Assembly (NCBI GenBank): GCA_002409525.1
Contig: DHNM01000045.1
Location: forward strand, 1-17,029
DNA length: 17,029 nucleotides
Source: Eubacterium sp. UBA5416
Lineage (GTDB): Bacteria; Bacillota; Clostridia; Lachnospirales; Lachnospiraceae
Reading direction: 5' to 3'
In this document: piece by piece, positions 7,337 to 13,109 of the stretch
Layout of the letters: every line of letters starts with the position of its first letter
How positions within the stretch are numbered: the stretch's first letter is position 1
Notes under the pieces: generated by a model
What the model was told of the DNA's origin: nothing
Database searches by the model: none
The model's input: the letters and a program-made list of their open reading frames with translations, nothing else
Made by a program: the position numbers and the translations under genes

Positions 7337-8368
7337 TTACGCTTCTGTGATATAGGCCATTACCAGATTCAAGGTTCCCTCCAGTCCCTTCTCATGGGTT
7401 CTTTCGATGCCGTGGGATGCGCGGACGCCCTGGCCGATCAGAGCTCCCCGGATGTTATGGCCGCCGCGGAGTGCTGCGGAGACGTCAGAACCATAATGTG
7501 GGAAGATGTCAATCGCATAGTCGATATTATGATCTTTAGCCATCTGAATCAGGCGGTTCGTCATATCATAGTCATAAGGACCGCTGGAATCCAGTGCACA
7601 GATGGATACTTTGTACTCATCACCGTTCAGATCAGCACCCAGAGCGCCCATATCGATTGCCAGAAATTCCGTGATATCTTCCGGAATATAGGAGGCACCA
7701 TGTCCGATCTCTTCGTAGTTGCTGATCAGGATCTTTAGTGTGCGCTTCGGAGTAATCTTATCTTTGGATAGTTTTCTAAGGACAGCCAGAAGCACTGCAA
7801 CCGAACCTTTATCATCAATATGACGGGTCTTGATAAATCCGCTCCTTGTGTGGACAAAACAGGGATCAAGGCTGATGAAGTCACCGGATGAAATGCCCAG
7901 AGCTTCCACGTCTTCTTTATTCTCCACTTGTTCGTCGATGGTCACGATCATATTCCGGGGTGCACGCTCCAGAGTCCTCGCTTCATCGTAAGTGTGTACG
8001 GAAGGCATGGTTGTGGAAATGGTTCCTGTATAGACTTTTCCGTTTCTTGTGTGAATCTTGCAGTAAAATCCCTCAATTGCTTCCATCATGTATCCGCCGA
8101 TCGGGATCAGATTTAAGGTTCCGGATGTGTTGATGGAGCGCACCATGGCACCTAAAGTATCCGTATGAGCACTCAGTCCCAGAACCTCTTCCTTTTCACC
8201 GGGAACTGTGATAATAAGTCCGCCTTTTGCAGTAAGATCACACGAATAACCGAATCCGGAAGCTGTAGTTTTCACAAAATCTATCACATCATGTGTGAAG
8301 CCCGTCGGGCTTGGGATATTGACCAGATGTTCCAAAGTGTCAACGATATAGGTTACGTTATTTTCCAT
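7337..8368 (-). CDS. M42 family metallopeptidase (deblocking aminopeptidase/glutamyl aminopeptidase-like)
   Basis: A 343-residue cytosolic dinuclear-metal aminopeptidase of the M42 family, which forms large tetrahedral oligomers and trims peptides. The metal and catalytic residues can be located: His68 and Asp70 (SAHTDTLG), Asp186 (RHIDDKG), Glu219/Glu220 (NYEEIGHG, general base and ligand), Asp239 (AIDMG) and His319 (ASHGIERT). The length is normal. ATG is preceded by AAAGGAG. It starts only 33 nt after the thiT stop, on the same strand and with no hairpin between, so it is probably transcribed from the TPP-riboswitch leader. An imperfect hairpin (7301-7328) follows the stop but has no clear T-run. 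The exact peptide substrate is unknown. Confidence 0.9.
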   Translation of the reverse strand: MENNVTYIVDTLEHLVNIPSPTGFTHDVIDFVKTTASGFGYSCDLTAKGGLIITVPGEKEEVLGLSAHTDTLGAMVRSINTSGTLNLIPIGGYMMEAIEGFYCKIHTRNGKVYTGTISTTMPSVHTYDEARTLERAPRNMIVTIDEQVENKEDVEALGISSGDFISLDPCFVHTRSGFIKTRHIDDKGSVAVLLAVLRKLSKDKITPKRTLKILISNYEEIGHGASYIPEDITEFLAIDMGALGADLNGDEYKVSICALDSSGPYDYDMTNRLIQMAKDHNIDYAIDIFPHYGSDVSAALRGGHNIRGALIGQGVRASHGIERTHEKGLEGTLNLVMAYITEA

Positions 8369-8401
8369 ATTTTTATTCTCCTTTTGAGTGGTAAAAAAGC
8401 A

Positions 8402-9082
8402 TTATACGTTCTCTGTGGCAATCCGTTTCACCTGATTTAAGGCTTTTGCTACTGCCGGGATTGAGATGAAGATGATGGTCAGAATACCTTCCACGAGTAT
8501 ATAGCTGTAGTTGTAGATGATCGGATACAGAGAAGCCAGGGCCTTCGGAAAATTATCGGGCATATAATCTAACCAGTACAGATATCCTCCGAGAGCATGG
8601 AAGGCTCCTCTCGCAGCGATGCCGACGATATAGCCTTTCACCAGGCCGTGTTTCTGATTTCGGAAAAATCCGGCACATCCGAGAGCTGCGAACGCAAGTA
8701 CATAGTCACAGCATACCTGGAAGAATGACAGAACATATGGCTCCTGGATAAACTGCAGAAGTCCGTAGGCAAAGCCGACCAGGATCCCCGTTTTGGCCCC
8801 ATACCAGTTTCCGATCAGTACGATAAAGAGCATGGAGAATAAAGTGACCGTGCCTCCGAAAGGCATTTCAAATAATTTGATGTAGGATGTGAGAAAACCG
8901 AGGGCAATTCCCATGGCACAGAAAGCAAGCTTTTTCGGTGATACGGGTTTCTTTTCTGCTCTTTCTGATTTTCTGCCGGTGAGTGCAGTTCCCAGTAAGA
9001 ATAGAACGATGATGGCAATGATAGTGATGGCATATCCACTGGTGGTCAGTGAGCCCTCTGAGTTTACCATAAATCTTAACAT
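8402..9082 (-). CDS. thiT: ThiT, thiamine-specific S-component of an ECF transporter
   Basis: A 226-residue membrane protein that binds thiamine and delivers it with a shared ECF module (EcfAA'T, not in this window). The C-terminal about 180 residues correspond to the ThiT family: IKLFEMPFGGTVTLFSMLFI, WYGAKTGILVGFAYGLLQFI, and YLYWLDYMP followed by YNYSYILVEG, which supply aromatic and polar thiamine-binding residues. Compared with the lactococcal-type protein of about 180 residues there is an additional N-terminal hydrophobic segment (about 17-35) and a basic linker (about 37-50). The assignment is strongly supported by the TPP riboswitch immediately upstream. The ATG at 9082 is preceded by AGGAGG with 7-nt spacing. 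Confidence 0.92.
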   Translation of the reverse strand: MLRFMVNSEGSLTTSGYAITIIAIIVLFLLGTALTGRKSERAEKKPVSPKKLAFCAMGIALGFLTSYIKLFEMPFGGTVTLFSMLFIVLIGNWYGAKTGILVGFAYGLLQFIQEPYVLSFFQVCCDYVLAFAALGCAGFFRNQKHGLVKGYIVGIAARGAFHALGGYLYWLDYMPDNFPKALASLYPIIYNYSYILVEGILTIIFISIPAVAKALNQVKRIATENV

Positions 9083-9089
9083 AAAAAAT

Positions 9090-9128
9090 CCTCCTTTAGT
9101 ATGTATGTACGCAGGAGGGGCCTTATCA
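9090..9128 (-). promoter_or_regulatory. Expression platform of the TPP riboswitch: RBS sequestration
   Basis: On the minus strand CCTCCT (9118-9113) is exactly complementary to the thiT ribosome binding site AGGAGG (9095-9090), with a 17-nt loop. Just upstream, TGATAAGG (9128-9121) is exactly complementary to CCTTATCA (9179-9172) inside the aptamer. The second pairing would break the ligand-bound core and can extend into the CCCC next to the anti-RBS. This suggests translational control: TPP bound gives a hidden RBS, TPP free gives an exposed RBS. Confidence 0.65.
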
Positions 9129-9138
9129 TATAGGTATC

Positions 9139-9226
9139 AAGCTTCCTTCCGACGGCATTAACCGCATCAAGTGATAAGGGTCAGCGGATGTTTCCGCTTT
9201 CTCAGCCAATCTACAGCTCCCCTAGC
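9139..9226 (-). promoter_or_regulatory. TPP riboswitch (THI element) aptamer
   Basis: Minus-strand sequence contains GGGGAGC, the conserved GGCTGAGA (9207-9200), a P3 stem GCGGA/TCCGC, GACCC, and the pyrophosphate-binding part ACTTGAT-GCGGTTAATGCCG-TCGG. Order and spacing match the Thi-box. It begins about 16 nt after the predicted transcription start and lies directly upstream of thiT, which confirms the ligand class. Confidence 0.95.
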
Positions 9227-9248
9227 GTATGTTTATTATGTCCTGATC

Positions 9249-9277
9249 AGTATAGGATAGCTTTGCGCAAAAGTCAA
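9249..9277 (-). promoter_or_regulatory. Promoter of the riboswitch-thiT-peptidase operon
   Basis: On the minus strand: TTGACT (9277-9272), 17-nt spacer, TATACT (9254-9249); predicted start near 9242. The 14-bp perfect palindrome TCAATCCGGATTGA (9274-9287) overlaps the -35 and may be an operator or chance. Confidence 0.75.
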
Positions 9278-9304
9278 TCCGGATTGATTTACATGATCAC
9301 GCGA

Positions 9305-9655
9305 TTATGATAACAGTATCCGGATCAGTTCCTGCTTCTGCTCTGCAGTAAGTCCTTTCCCGTTTCTTGCAAGCAGCTTTTGAAGATCAGCATAGCTGGT
9401 TTCCATGGAAACATTTCCCCCGGAGGAAGCAGCACGAGCTGTTTTTGAACTTTTTGAATTTTTCCCAAACAGTTGATTCATGTCCACTTCAAAAAAATCG
9501 GCAAATTTTTCTAGCGTCTTAAAATCAGGCTCCCTTTCTCCACGTTCATACATGCTAACAGCGCTGCGTGATATTTCCAGTTTATCTGCAAGTTCCATCT
9601 GAGAGATATGAGCCTCTAACCTGAGCTGTTTTAAGATGGTTCCAAATTTATTCAT
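9305..9655 (-). CDS. XRE-family helix-turn-helix transcriptional regulator
   Basis: A 116-residue DNA-binding protein. Residues 4-61 form a Cro/CI-type HTH (FGTILKQLRLEAHISQMELA followed by LEISRSAVSMYERGEREPD and LEKFADFFEVD), followed by a Ser/Gly-rich linker and a short helical C-terminus with GLTAEQKQELIRILL that may mediate dimerisation. The frame is open further upstream, but ATG 9655 is chosen because GGAGGATT sits just before it and the family begins here. The gene ends 28 nt before the thiT -35 on the same strand, without a clear terminator. Its own promoter contains an inverted repeat, so autorepression is likely. Other targets are not visible. Confidence 0.85.
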   Translation of the reverse strand: MNKFGTILKQLRLEAHISQMELADKLEISRSAVSMYERGEREPDFKTLEKFADFFEVDMNQLFGKNSKSSKTARAASSGGNVSMETSYADLQKLLARNGKGLTAEQKQELIRILLS

Positions 9656-9698
9656 AATAATCCTCCATAAAATGAAGCGGGGCTTCTTTTTATATTTG

Positions 9699-9727
9699 AG
9701 GATATCACAAAATGTGTCGAATGTAAA
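9699..9727 (-). promoter_or_regulatory. Promoter of the XRE regulator with internal operator-like dyad
   Basis: On the minus strand: TTTACA (9727-9722), 17-nt spacer, TATCCT (9704-9699). The spacer holds the perfect dyad CACA-AAA-TGTG (9706-9716), well placed for an autoregulatory XRE dimer. Confidence 0.55.
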
Positions 9728-9758
9728 TCCGAAAATTTCTGTATACAAGGGACGGTGA

Positions 9759-9923
9759 ATTCAGACGCCGGCAGAGCAATTGCTGCGGCTTGAAAAATTA
9801 AATAAGTGGCTGGCACATTCACAGGATTTGTATCTGATGACAGTCGGGATGGATAAAATCAGAATCCCGGTAGAAGATGTGAGCGACGAGAATCAGGTAA
9901 AACTATTAAACTGGATCCAGTAG
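9759..9923 (+). pseudogene. Orphan 3' reading frame with no good start, followed by a terminator
   Basis: A frame of 54 codons runs from just after TGA 9756-9758 to TAG 9921-9923. It reads like genuine protein: EQLLRLEKLNKWLAHSQ (about residues 5-21), then MDKIRIPVEDVSDENQ, ending NWIQ. A terminator begins 7 nt after the stop, as expected for a real gene end. Yet there is no ATG/GTG with a ribosome binding site; the first ATG (9837) leaves 28 residues, and a TTG at 9780 has no clear SD. It is most simply the remnant of a gene that lost its 5' part, next to the XRE regulator; a small non-ATG gene is the alternative. The family is not recognised. Confidence 0.4.
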
Positions 9924-9930
9924 TCAGAAA

Positions 9931-9954
9931 CAGCCCTTCACCGGGGCTGCTTTT
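9931..9954 (+). terminator. Rho-independent terminator after the orphan frame
   Basis: CAGCCC (9931-9936) pairs with GGGCTG (9944-9949) around a 7-nt loop, followed by CTTTTAT. It insulates the downstream glycosyltransferase operon from upstream transcription. Confidence 0.7.
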
Positions 9955-9976
9955 ATATCAGGCCGCTCTGAACTGA

Positions 9977-10005
9977 TTTACTTTTTTACCTTAAAATGTT
10001 ATCAT
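9977..10005 (+). promoter_or_regulatory. Candidate promoter of the glycosyltransferase-to-Mrp operon
   Basis: TTTACT (9977-9982), 17-nt spacer, TATCAT (10000-10005); predicted start near 10012. It lies directly after the terminator at 9931-9954 and is the only plausible promoter found before the five-gene run. Confidence 0.5.
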
Positions 10006-10067
10006 GGAAAATATCAGGATCAAGAGCACGCATGAATCAACATGAGAAGGAAAGGACAGAAACCGAC

Positions 10068-10784
10068 ATGGACAACCTGTGTATTATCATTCCGGCCTAT
10101 AATGAGCAGGCCAATATCAGACAAGTGATAAAGCAGTGGTATCCCGTTGCCAGGGCGCATGCCGGACAGATGGTTGTCATCGATGACGGGAGCACGGATC
10201 ACACATATGAAATACTGCGGTCACAGGAAAGAAAGTTACCGCACCTTACGGTTCTCACGAAGAATAACAGTGGTCATGGGGCAGCAGTTCTCTTTGGGTA
10301 TCGTTACGCCATCAGAATTCATGCTGACTATATCTTCCAGACGGATTCAGACGGACAGACACTTCCGGAAGAATTCGAAGATTTCTGGCGGAACAGAGAA
10401 CATTATGATATGGTGATCGGATACAGAAAAGGACGTCATGACGGCCGGTCAAGGGTATTTGTGACAAAAGTCTTAAGAGCCGTGATATGGCTTTGCTTTT
10501 CCATCCGCGTTAAGGATGCGAATACACCATACCGCCTGATCAAAGGGGAGACTTTACAGCGCTATATTGACCTGATTCCGCCGGATTTTAATCTGGCAAA
10601 TGTGCTGGTTTCTGTAATTTTTGTAAAAACAGGCTGCAAAGTCAAGTGGCTGCCGATTACATTTCAAGCCCGTCAGGGAGGGAAGAATTCCATGAACGGA
10701 AAGAAGATTGTAAAGTTTGGAATTTCGGCTGTCCGGGATTTTAGGAAAATAAATCAAGAGGTGAACAGTTATTGCGAAAAATAG
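10068..10784 (+). CDS. Family 2 glycosyltransferase (polyprenyl-phosphate sugar transferase-like)
   Basis: A 238-residue GT-A fold glycosyltransferase without membrane segments. CIIIPAYNE (5-13), VIDDGSTD (37-44), NSGHGAAVLFGYRYA (67-81) and the metal-binding DSD in TDSDGQT (92-98) are intact; NTPYRLIKGE (152-161) resembles the dolichol/undecaprenyl-phosphate mannosyltransferase group. It probably moves a sugar from a nucleotide donor to a lipid-phosphate or glycan acceptor at the membrane, but the acceptor is not visible. ATG 10068 is chosen because the catalytic domain starts directly after it and AAGGAAAGGA precedes it, though spacing is long (about 12 nt). ATG 10032 is an alternative adding 12 residues. 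It is the first gene of the operon and overlaps the next gene by 13 nt. Confidence 0.85.
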   Translation: MDNLCIIIPAYNEQANIRQVIKQWYPVARAHAGQMVVIDDGSTDHTYEILRSQERKLPHLTVLTKNNSGHGAAVLFGYRYAIRIHADYIFQTDSDGQTLPEEFEDFWRNREHYDMVIGYRKGRHDGRSRVFVTKVLRAVIWLCFSIRVKDANTPYRLIKGETLQRYIDLIPPDFNLANVLVSVIFVKTGCKVKWLPITFQARQGGKNSMNGKKIVKFGISAVRDFRKINQEVNSYCEK

Positions 10785-11017
10785 AATTTAAGATGGAGAG
10801 GCAGGGACTTTTGGAAGTAGGACAGGAAGTCACGGTGACAGAGAGTCAGCTTCCGACTTCCTATTATTATACCATTGTTCCCGCTGTTGCTATGAGCAGA
10901 AATTACGCTGCCTATGAACGCCTGAAATCCAGGCAGGGCATCGTAAAGGAGATTAATCAGACGAACAGGGGGTTTTATACCATTGTCGAATTCGATGAAG
11001 ATGAACCCCAGTCATGA
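10772..11017 (+). CDS. Small conserved-looking hypothetical protein (81 aa)
   Basis: Not recognised. The 81-residue product starts at TTG 10772, 9 nt after AGAGGTG, and overlaps the end of the glycosyltransferase gene by 13 nt, which supports coupled translation. An ATG at 10793 lacks a ribosome binding site. The sequence is soluble with alternating beta-like stretches: QGLLEVGQEVTVTE, then SYYYTIVPAVAMSRNYAAYE, then QGIVKEINQTNRGFYTIVEF and an acidic tail. GxVKEI...YTIVEFDE resembles a small SH3/KOW-like barrel, but this is only an impression. Its 3' end overlaps the start of the glycosylase gene. Confidence 0.6.
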   Translation: MRKIEFKMERQGLLEVGQEVTVTESQLPTSYYYTIVPAVAMSRNYAAYERLKSRQGIVKEINQTNRGFYTIVEFDEDEPQS

Positions 11018-11513
11018 CAGTAAGAGGAAAAACCATGAGATTGATCCTGTATACGATGAGAACTCCAGAATCCTGATTCTGGGCAGTTTCCCTTCTGTGA
11101 AGTCCCGCGAGAGCGGATTCTTCTATGGATATCCACAGAACCGCTTCTGGAAGGTGCTTGCAGGTATCTGCCAGTGTGAAACTCCGAAGACTATTGATGA
11201 AAAGAAGGAATTTTTACTGTCACATCAGATCGCAGTGTGGGATGTGATCGCATCATGTACGATTCAGGGATCGAGTGACAGCAGCATCCGGGATGTAGTC
11301 CCCAATAATCTGAGCAGGATTCTTGAAACCGCTGATATCAAAAAAATCTGTACGAATGGCGGAACAGCCTTTAAACTGTATCATAAATATATAGAAGACG
11401 ATACGAAGATCAAAGCTGTAAAGCTGCCTTCCACCAGTCCGGCAAATGCTTCCTGGTCTTTAGAGCGTCTGATCAATTACTGGGGCAAAAGTTTTTTCGG
11501 CCCCACAATATAA
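11001..11513 (+). CDS. DNA-deoxyinosine/uracil-DNA glycosylase family protein
   Basis: A 170-residue enzyme of the uracil-DNA glycosylase superfamily, resembling the family-6 hypoxanthine-DNA glycosylase group that removes deaminated bases in base excision repair. Marks: ILILGSFPS (24-32), SGFFYGYPQNRFWKVL (38-53), WDVIASC (80-86) and the C-terminal LPSTSPANA (142-150), corresponding to the minor-groove loop. The start is uncertain: TTG 10983, ATG 10995 and ATG 11001 all lie inside the preceding gene without a clear ribosome binding site; translation is probably coupled. The exact damaged base is inference from the family. It is 19 nt upstream of the CsoR-family gene and in the same operon. 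Confidence 0.82.
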   Translation: MNPSHDSKRKNHEIDPVYDENSRILILGSFPSVKSRESGFFYGYPQNRFWKVLAGICQCETPKTIDEKKEFLLSHQIAVWDVIASCTIQGSSDSSIRDVVPNNLSRILETADIKKICTNGGTAFKLYHKYIEDDTKIKAVKLPSTSPANASWSLERLINYWGKSFFGPTI

Positions 11514-11532
11514 GTATGAGGTGAATAGAAAG

Positions 11533-11883
11533 ATGGAAGAATATATATCACATGAACCCCATAAACACGTGCTGGAGGATGGTACAGTCATCGAACATCA
11601 GCACGATCATGTCCATACACATACTCATCAGAACACGAAAGCTGTACTGAACCGCCTCTCAAGGGCCATCGGCCATATGGAGTCGATCAAACGTATGGTG
11701 GAAGACGGAAGAGACTGCAGTGAAGTGCTGATCCAGCTGTCAGCAGTGAAGTCCGCAATTAACAACACCGCAAAAGTGATCCTGCAGGATCACATCGAGC
11801 ACTGTATTGTGGATGCTGTGGAAAGCGGAGATATGAAAGCGCTGGATGACCTGAATGAGGCAATCGACAGATTTATCAAGTAA
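11533..11883 (+). CDS. CsoR/FrmR-family metal-sensing transcriptional repressor with His-rich N-terminus
   Basis: A 116-residue all-helical repressor (DUF156). The C-H-C metal triad of CsoR maps to Cys62 (GRDCSEV), His87 and Cys91 (DHIEHC), exactly the spacing of Cys36/His61/Cys65 in CsoR; His90 corresponds to the extra histidine used by nickel/cobalt-sensing RcnR. Before the core lies an extension of about 32 residues with nine histidines (7, 10, 12, 22, 24, 26, 28, 30, 32), including an HxHxHxH run, suited to bind or buffer Cu, Ni, Co or Zn. The upstream in-frame GTG at 11521 overlaps the ribosome binding site GAGGTG, so ATG 11533 is preferred. It sits between the DNA glycosylase and Mrp genes and may regulate the operon; no CsoR-type operator was found. 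Confidence 0.88.
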   Translation: MEEYISHEPHKHVLEDGTVIEHQHDHVHTHTHQNTKAVLNRLSRAIGHMESIKRMVEDGRDCSEVLIQLSAVKSAINNTAKVILQDHIEHCIVDAVESGDMKALDDLNEAIDRFIK

Positions 11884-11903
11884 AAAACAGAGAGGAAAAT
11901 AAT

Positions 11904-12692
11904 ATGGAAAAACAGACGAATAAAATGCCGGATTTTCAGGTTAAACTGAATCAGGAATCAAGCATAAAACATGTCATCGGTATCGTAAGCGGCAAGGGAG
12001 GAGTGGGAAAATCATTTGTCACTGCATCTCTGGCGAATCAGATGAAAAAAATGGGATACCGCGTCGGCATCCTGGATGCCGACATCACCGGCCCTTCGAT
12101 TCCGAAGATGTATGGACTTCACGGGAACATCAAGGGAAATGACAGCGGGATGTTCCCGGCGGAGTCGGAAAATGGTGTTAAAATCATGTCCGTAAATCTT
12201 CTTCTGAAAAATGAAGAGGAACCCGTGATCTGGAGAGGCCCTGTACTGGTAAATGTTGTAAAACAGTTTTGGAGTGAAGTAGTCTGGGGTGACCTTGATT
12301 ACCTATTCATCGATATGCCGCCGGGAACCGGAGATGTTCCGCTGACCGTATTCCAGTCGCTTCCGGTGGACGGAGTCATTATCGTATCATCTCCGCAGGA
12401 ACTGGTGCGCATGATTGTGACAAAGGCCTACAAAATGGCACATATGATGTCCGTCCCTGTGGTTGGCGTGGTCGAGAACTACAGTTATGTGGAATGTCCG
12501 GACTGTGGTAAAAAGATTGAGGTATTTGGAAAGAGCGATATCGATGAGATTGCTTCAGATCTGGGTACAAAAGTTCTCGGGAAGATGCCAATCCGTACAG
12601 ATTACGCAAAGTCTGCAGATGAAGGCGCATTTTCCAATGTATTAAATGAATATATCGATGATGCACTGACAGCTCTTGTCCAACTGTCATAA
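11904..12692 (+). CDS. Mrp/NBP35-family P-loop ATPase, Fe-S cluster carrier
   Basis: A 262-residue cytoplasmic protein of the Mrp/ApbC/NBP35 deviant-Walker family that holds a labile 4Fe-4S cluster between subunits and delivers it to apoproteins. The deviant Walker A SGKGGVGKS (29-37), switch I LDADITGPS (57-65) and FIDMPPGTGD (135-144) are intact, and the cluster-binding pair Cys198-x-x-Cys201 (CPDC) is present. There is no N-terminal DUF59 domain, so it is the short form. AGAGGAAA precedes the ATG. It is the last gene of the operon, 20 nt after the CsoR-family gene; the pairing suggests metal-responsive control of an Fe-S carrier. No clear terminator follows before the next promoter. Confidence 0.9.
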   Translation: MEKQTNKMPDFQVKLNQESSIKHVIGIVSGKGGVGKSFVTASLANQMKKMGYRVGILDADITGPSIPKMYGLHGNIKGNDSGMFPAESENGVKIMSVNLLLKNEEEPVIWRGPVLVNVVKQFWSEVVWGDLDYLFIDMPPGTGDVPLTVFQSLPVDGVIIVSSPQELVRMIVTKAYKMAHMMSVPVVGVVENYSYVECPDCGKKIEVFGKSDIDEIASDLGTKVLGKMPIRTDYAKSADEGAFSNVLNEYIDDALTALVQLS

Positions 12693-12724
12693 ACGACATT
12701 TTTAAGATGATGAAAAAAGAATAT

Positions 12725-12753
12725 TTGACAGAGATGCCGGAATGTGCAATAAT
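12725..12753 (+). promoter_or_regulatory. Strong promoter of the HPr-like gene
   Basis: TTGACA (12725-12730), 17-nt spacer, AATAAT (12748-12753), predicted start near 12760, about 48 nt before the ATG. The consensus -35 suggests good expression. Confidence 0.7.
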
Positions 12754-12765
12754 ATGAGAAACGTC

Positions 12766-12786
12766 AAAACAGGCGTTTGCTGTTTT
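12766..12786 (+). other. Terminator-like hairpin in the leader of the HPr-like gene
   Basis: AAAACAG (12766-12772) and CTGTTTT (12780-12786) can pair around a 7-nt loop, followed by ATTTTAG. An overlapping competing pairing AAACG (12759-12763) with CGTTT (12774-12778) is possible. It lies between the promoter and the ATG and could attenuate, or be the terminator of the Mrp operon. The stem is AU-rich and weak. Confidence 0.35.
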
Positions 12787-12807
12787 ATTTTAGAAAGGGT
12801 GATTATA

Positions 12808-13035
12808 ATGGCAGAAAGCAAAATTAAACTGTCAGACGTAAAAGCCGTTGAAGACTTTGTAAGCGCAGCATCCAGGTGCGACTTTGACATAGACATATTT
12901 TACAATCACTTCATCATTGATGCCAAGTCGATTCTAGGCATATTAAGTATGGATTTGTCGAAAACGCTGACCGTTCACTGCTATGGTGAAGATCAGAAGT
13001 TTAGGCAGACATTACAGAAGTATTCAGTGGCCTGA
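12808..13035 (+). CDS. HPr-fold protein lacking the phosphocarrier histidine
   Basis: A 75-residue homologue of the PTS phosphocarrier HPr. The second half fits HPr well: FYNHFIIDAKSILGILSMDL (31-50) aligns with the B. subtilis segment around Ser46, so Ser41 matches the HPr-kinase target serine. In the same alignment the catalytic GIHARPA is replaced by LSDVKAV, with Asp10 at the position of His15. It therefore cannot act as a normal PEP:sugar PTS phosphocarrier; a regulatory role like Crh (which also lacks His15) is possible but is inference. AAAGGGTG precedes ATG 12808; the upstream open frame crosses the promoter and is not coding. A terminator follows, then the helicase gene. Confidence 0.8.
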   Translation: MAESKIKLSDVKAVEDFVSAASRCDFDIDIFYNHFIIDAKSILGILSMDLSKTLTVHCYGEDQKFRQTLQKYSVA

Positions 13036-13050
13036 CAGGCACATGAAGAG

Positions 13051-13090
13051 GGACATAACAGACGAACAAGATTCTGTTATGTCCTTTTTT
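13051..13090 (+). terminator. Rho-independent terminator after the HPr-like gene
   Basis: GGACATAACAG (13051-13061) pairs perfectly with CTGTTATGTCC (13074-13084), 12-nt loop, followed by T6. It lies only 20 nt before the helicase start; no convincing promoter is seen between the two genes, so the helicase may depend on read-through. Confidence 0.88.
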
Positions 13091-13109
13091 CTATAAGAAA
13101 GGTGATACA

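Noticed and set aside
11514..11532. Search for a CsoR operator directly before the CsoR-family gene
   Set aside because: The gap is 19 nt, contains only the ribosome binding site and no palindrome.
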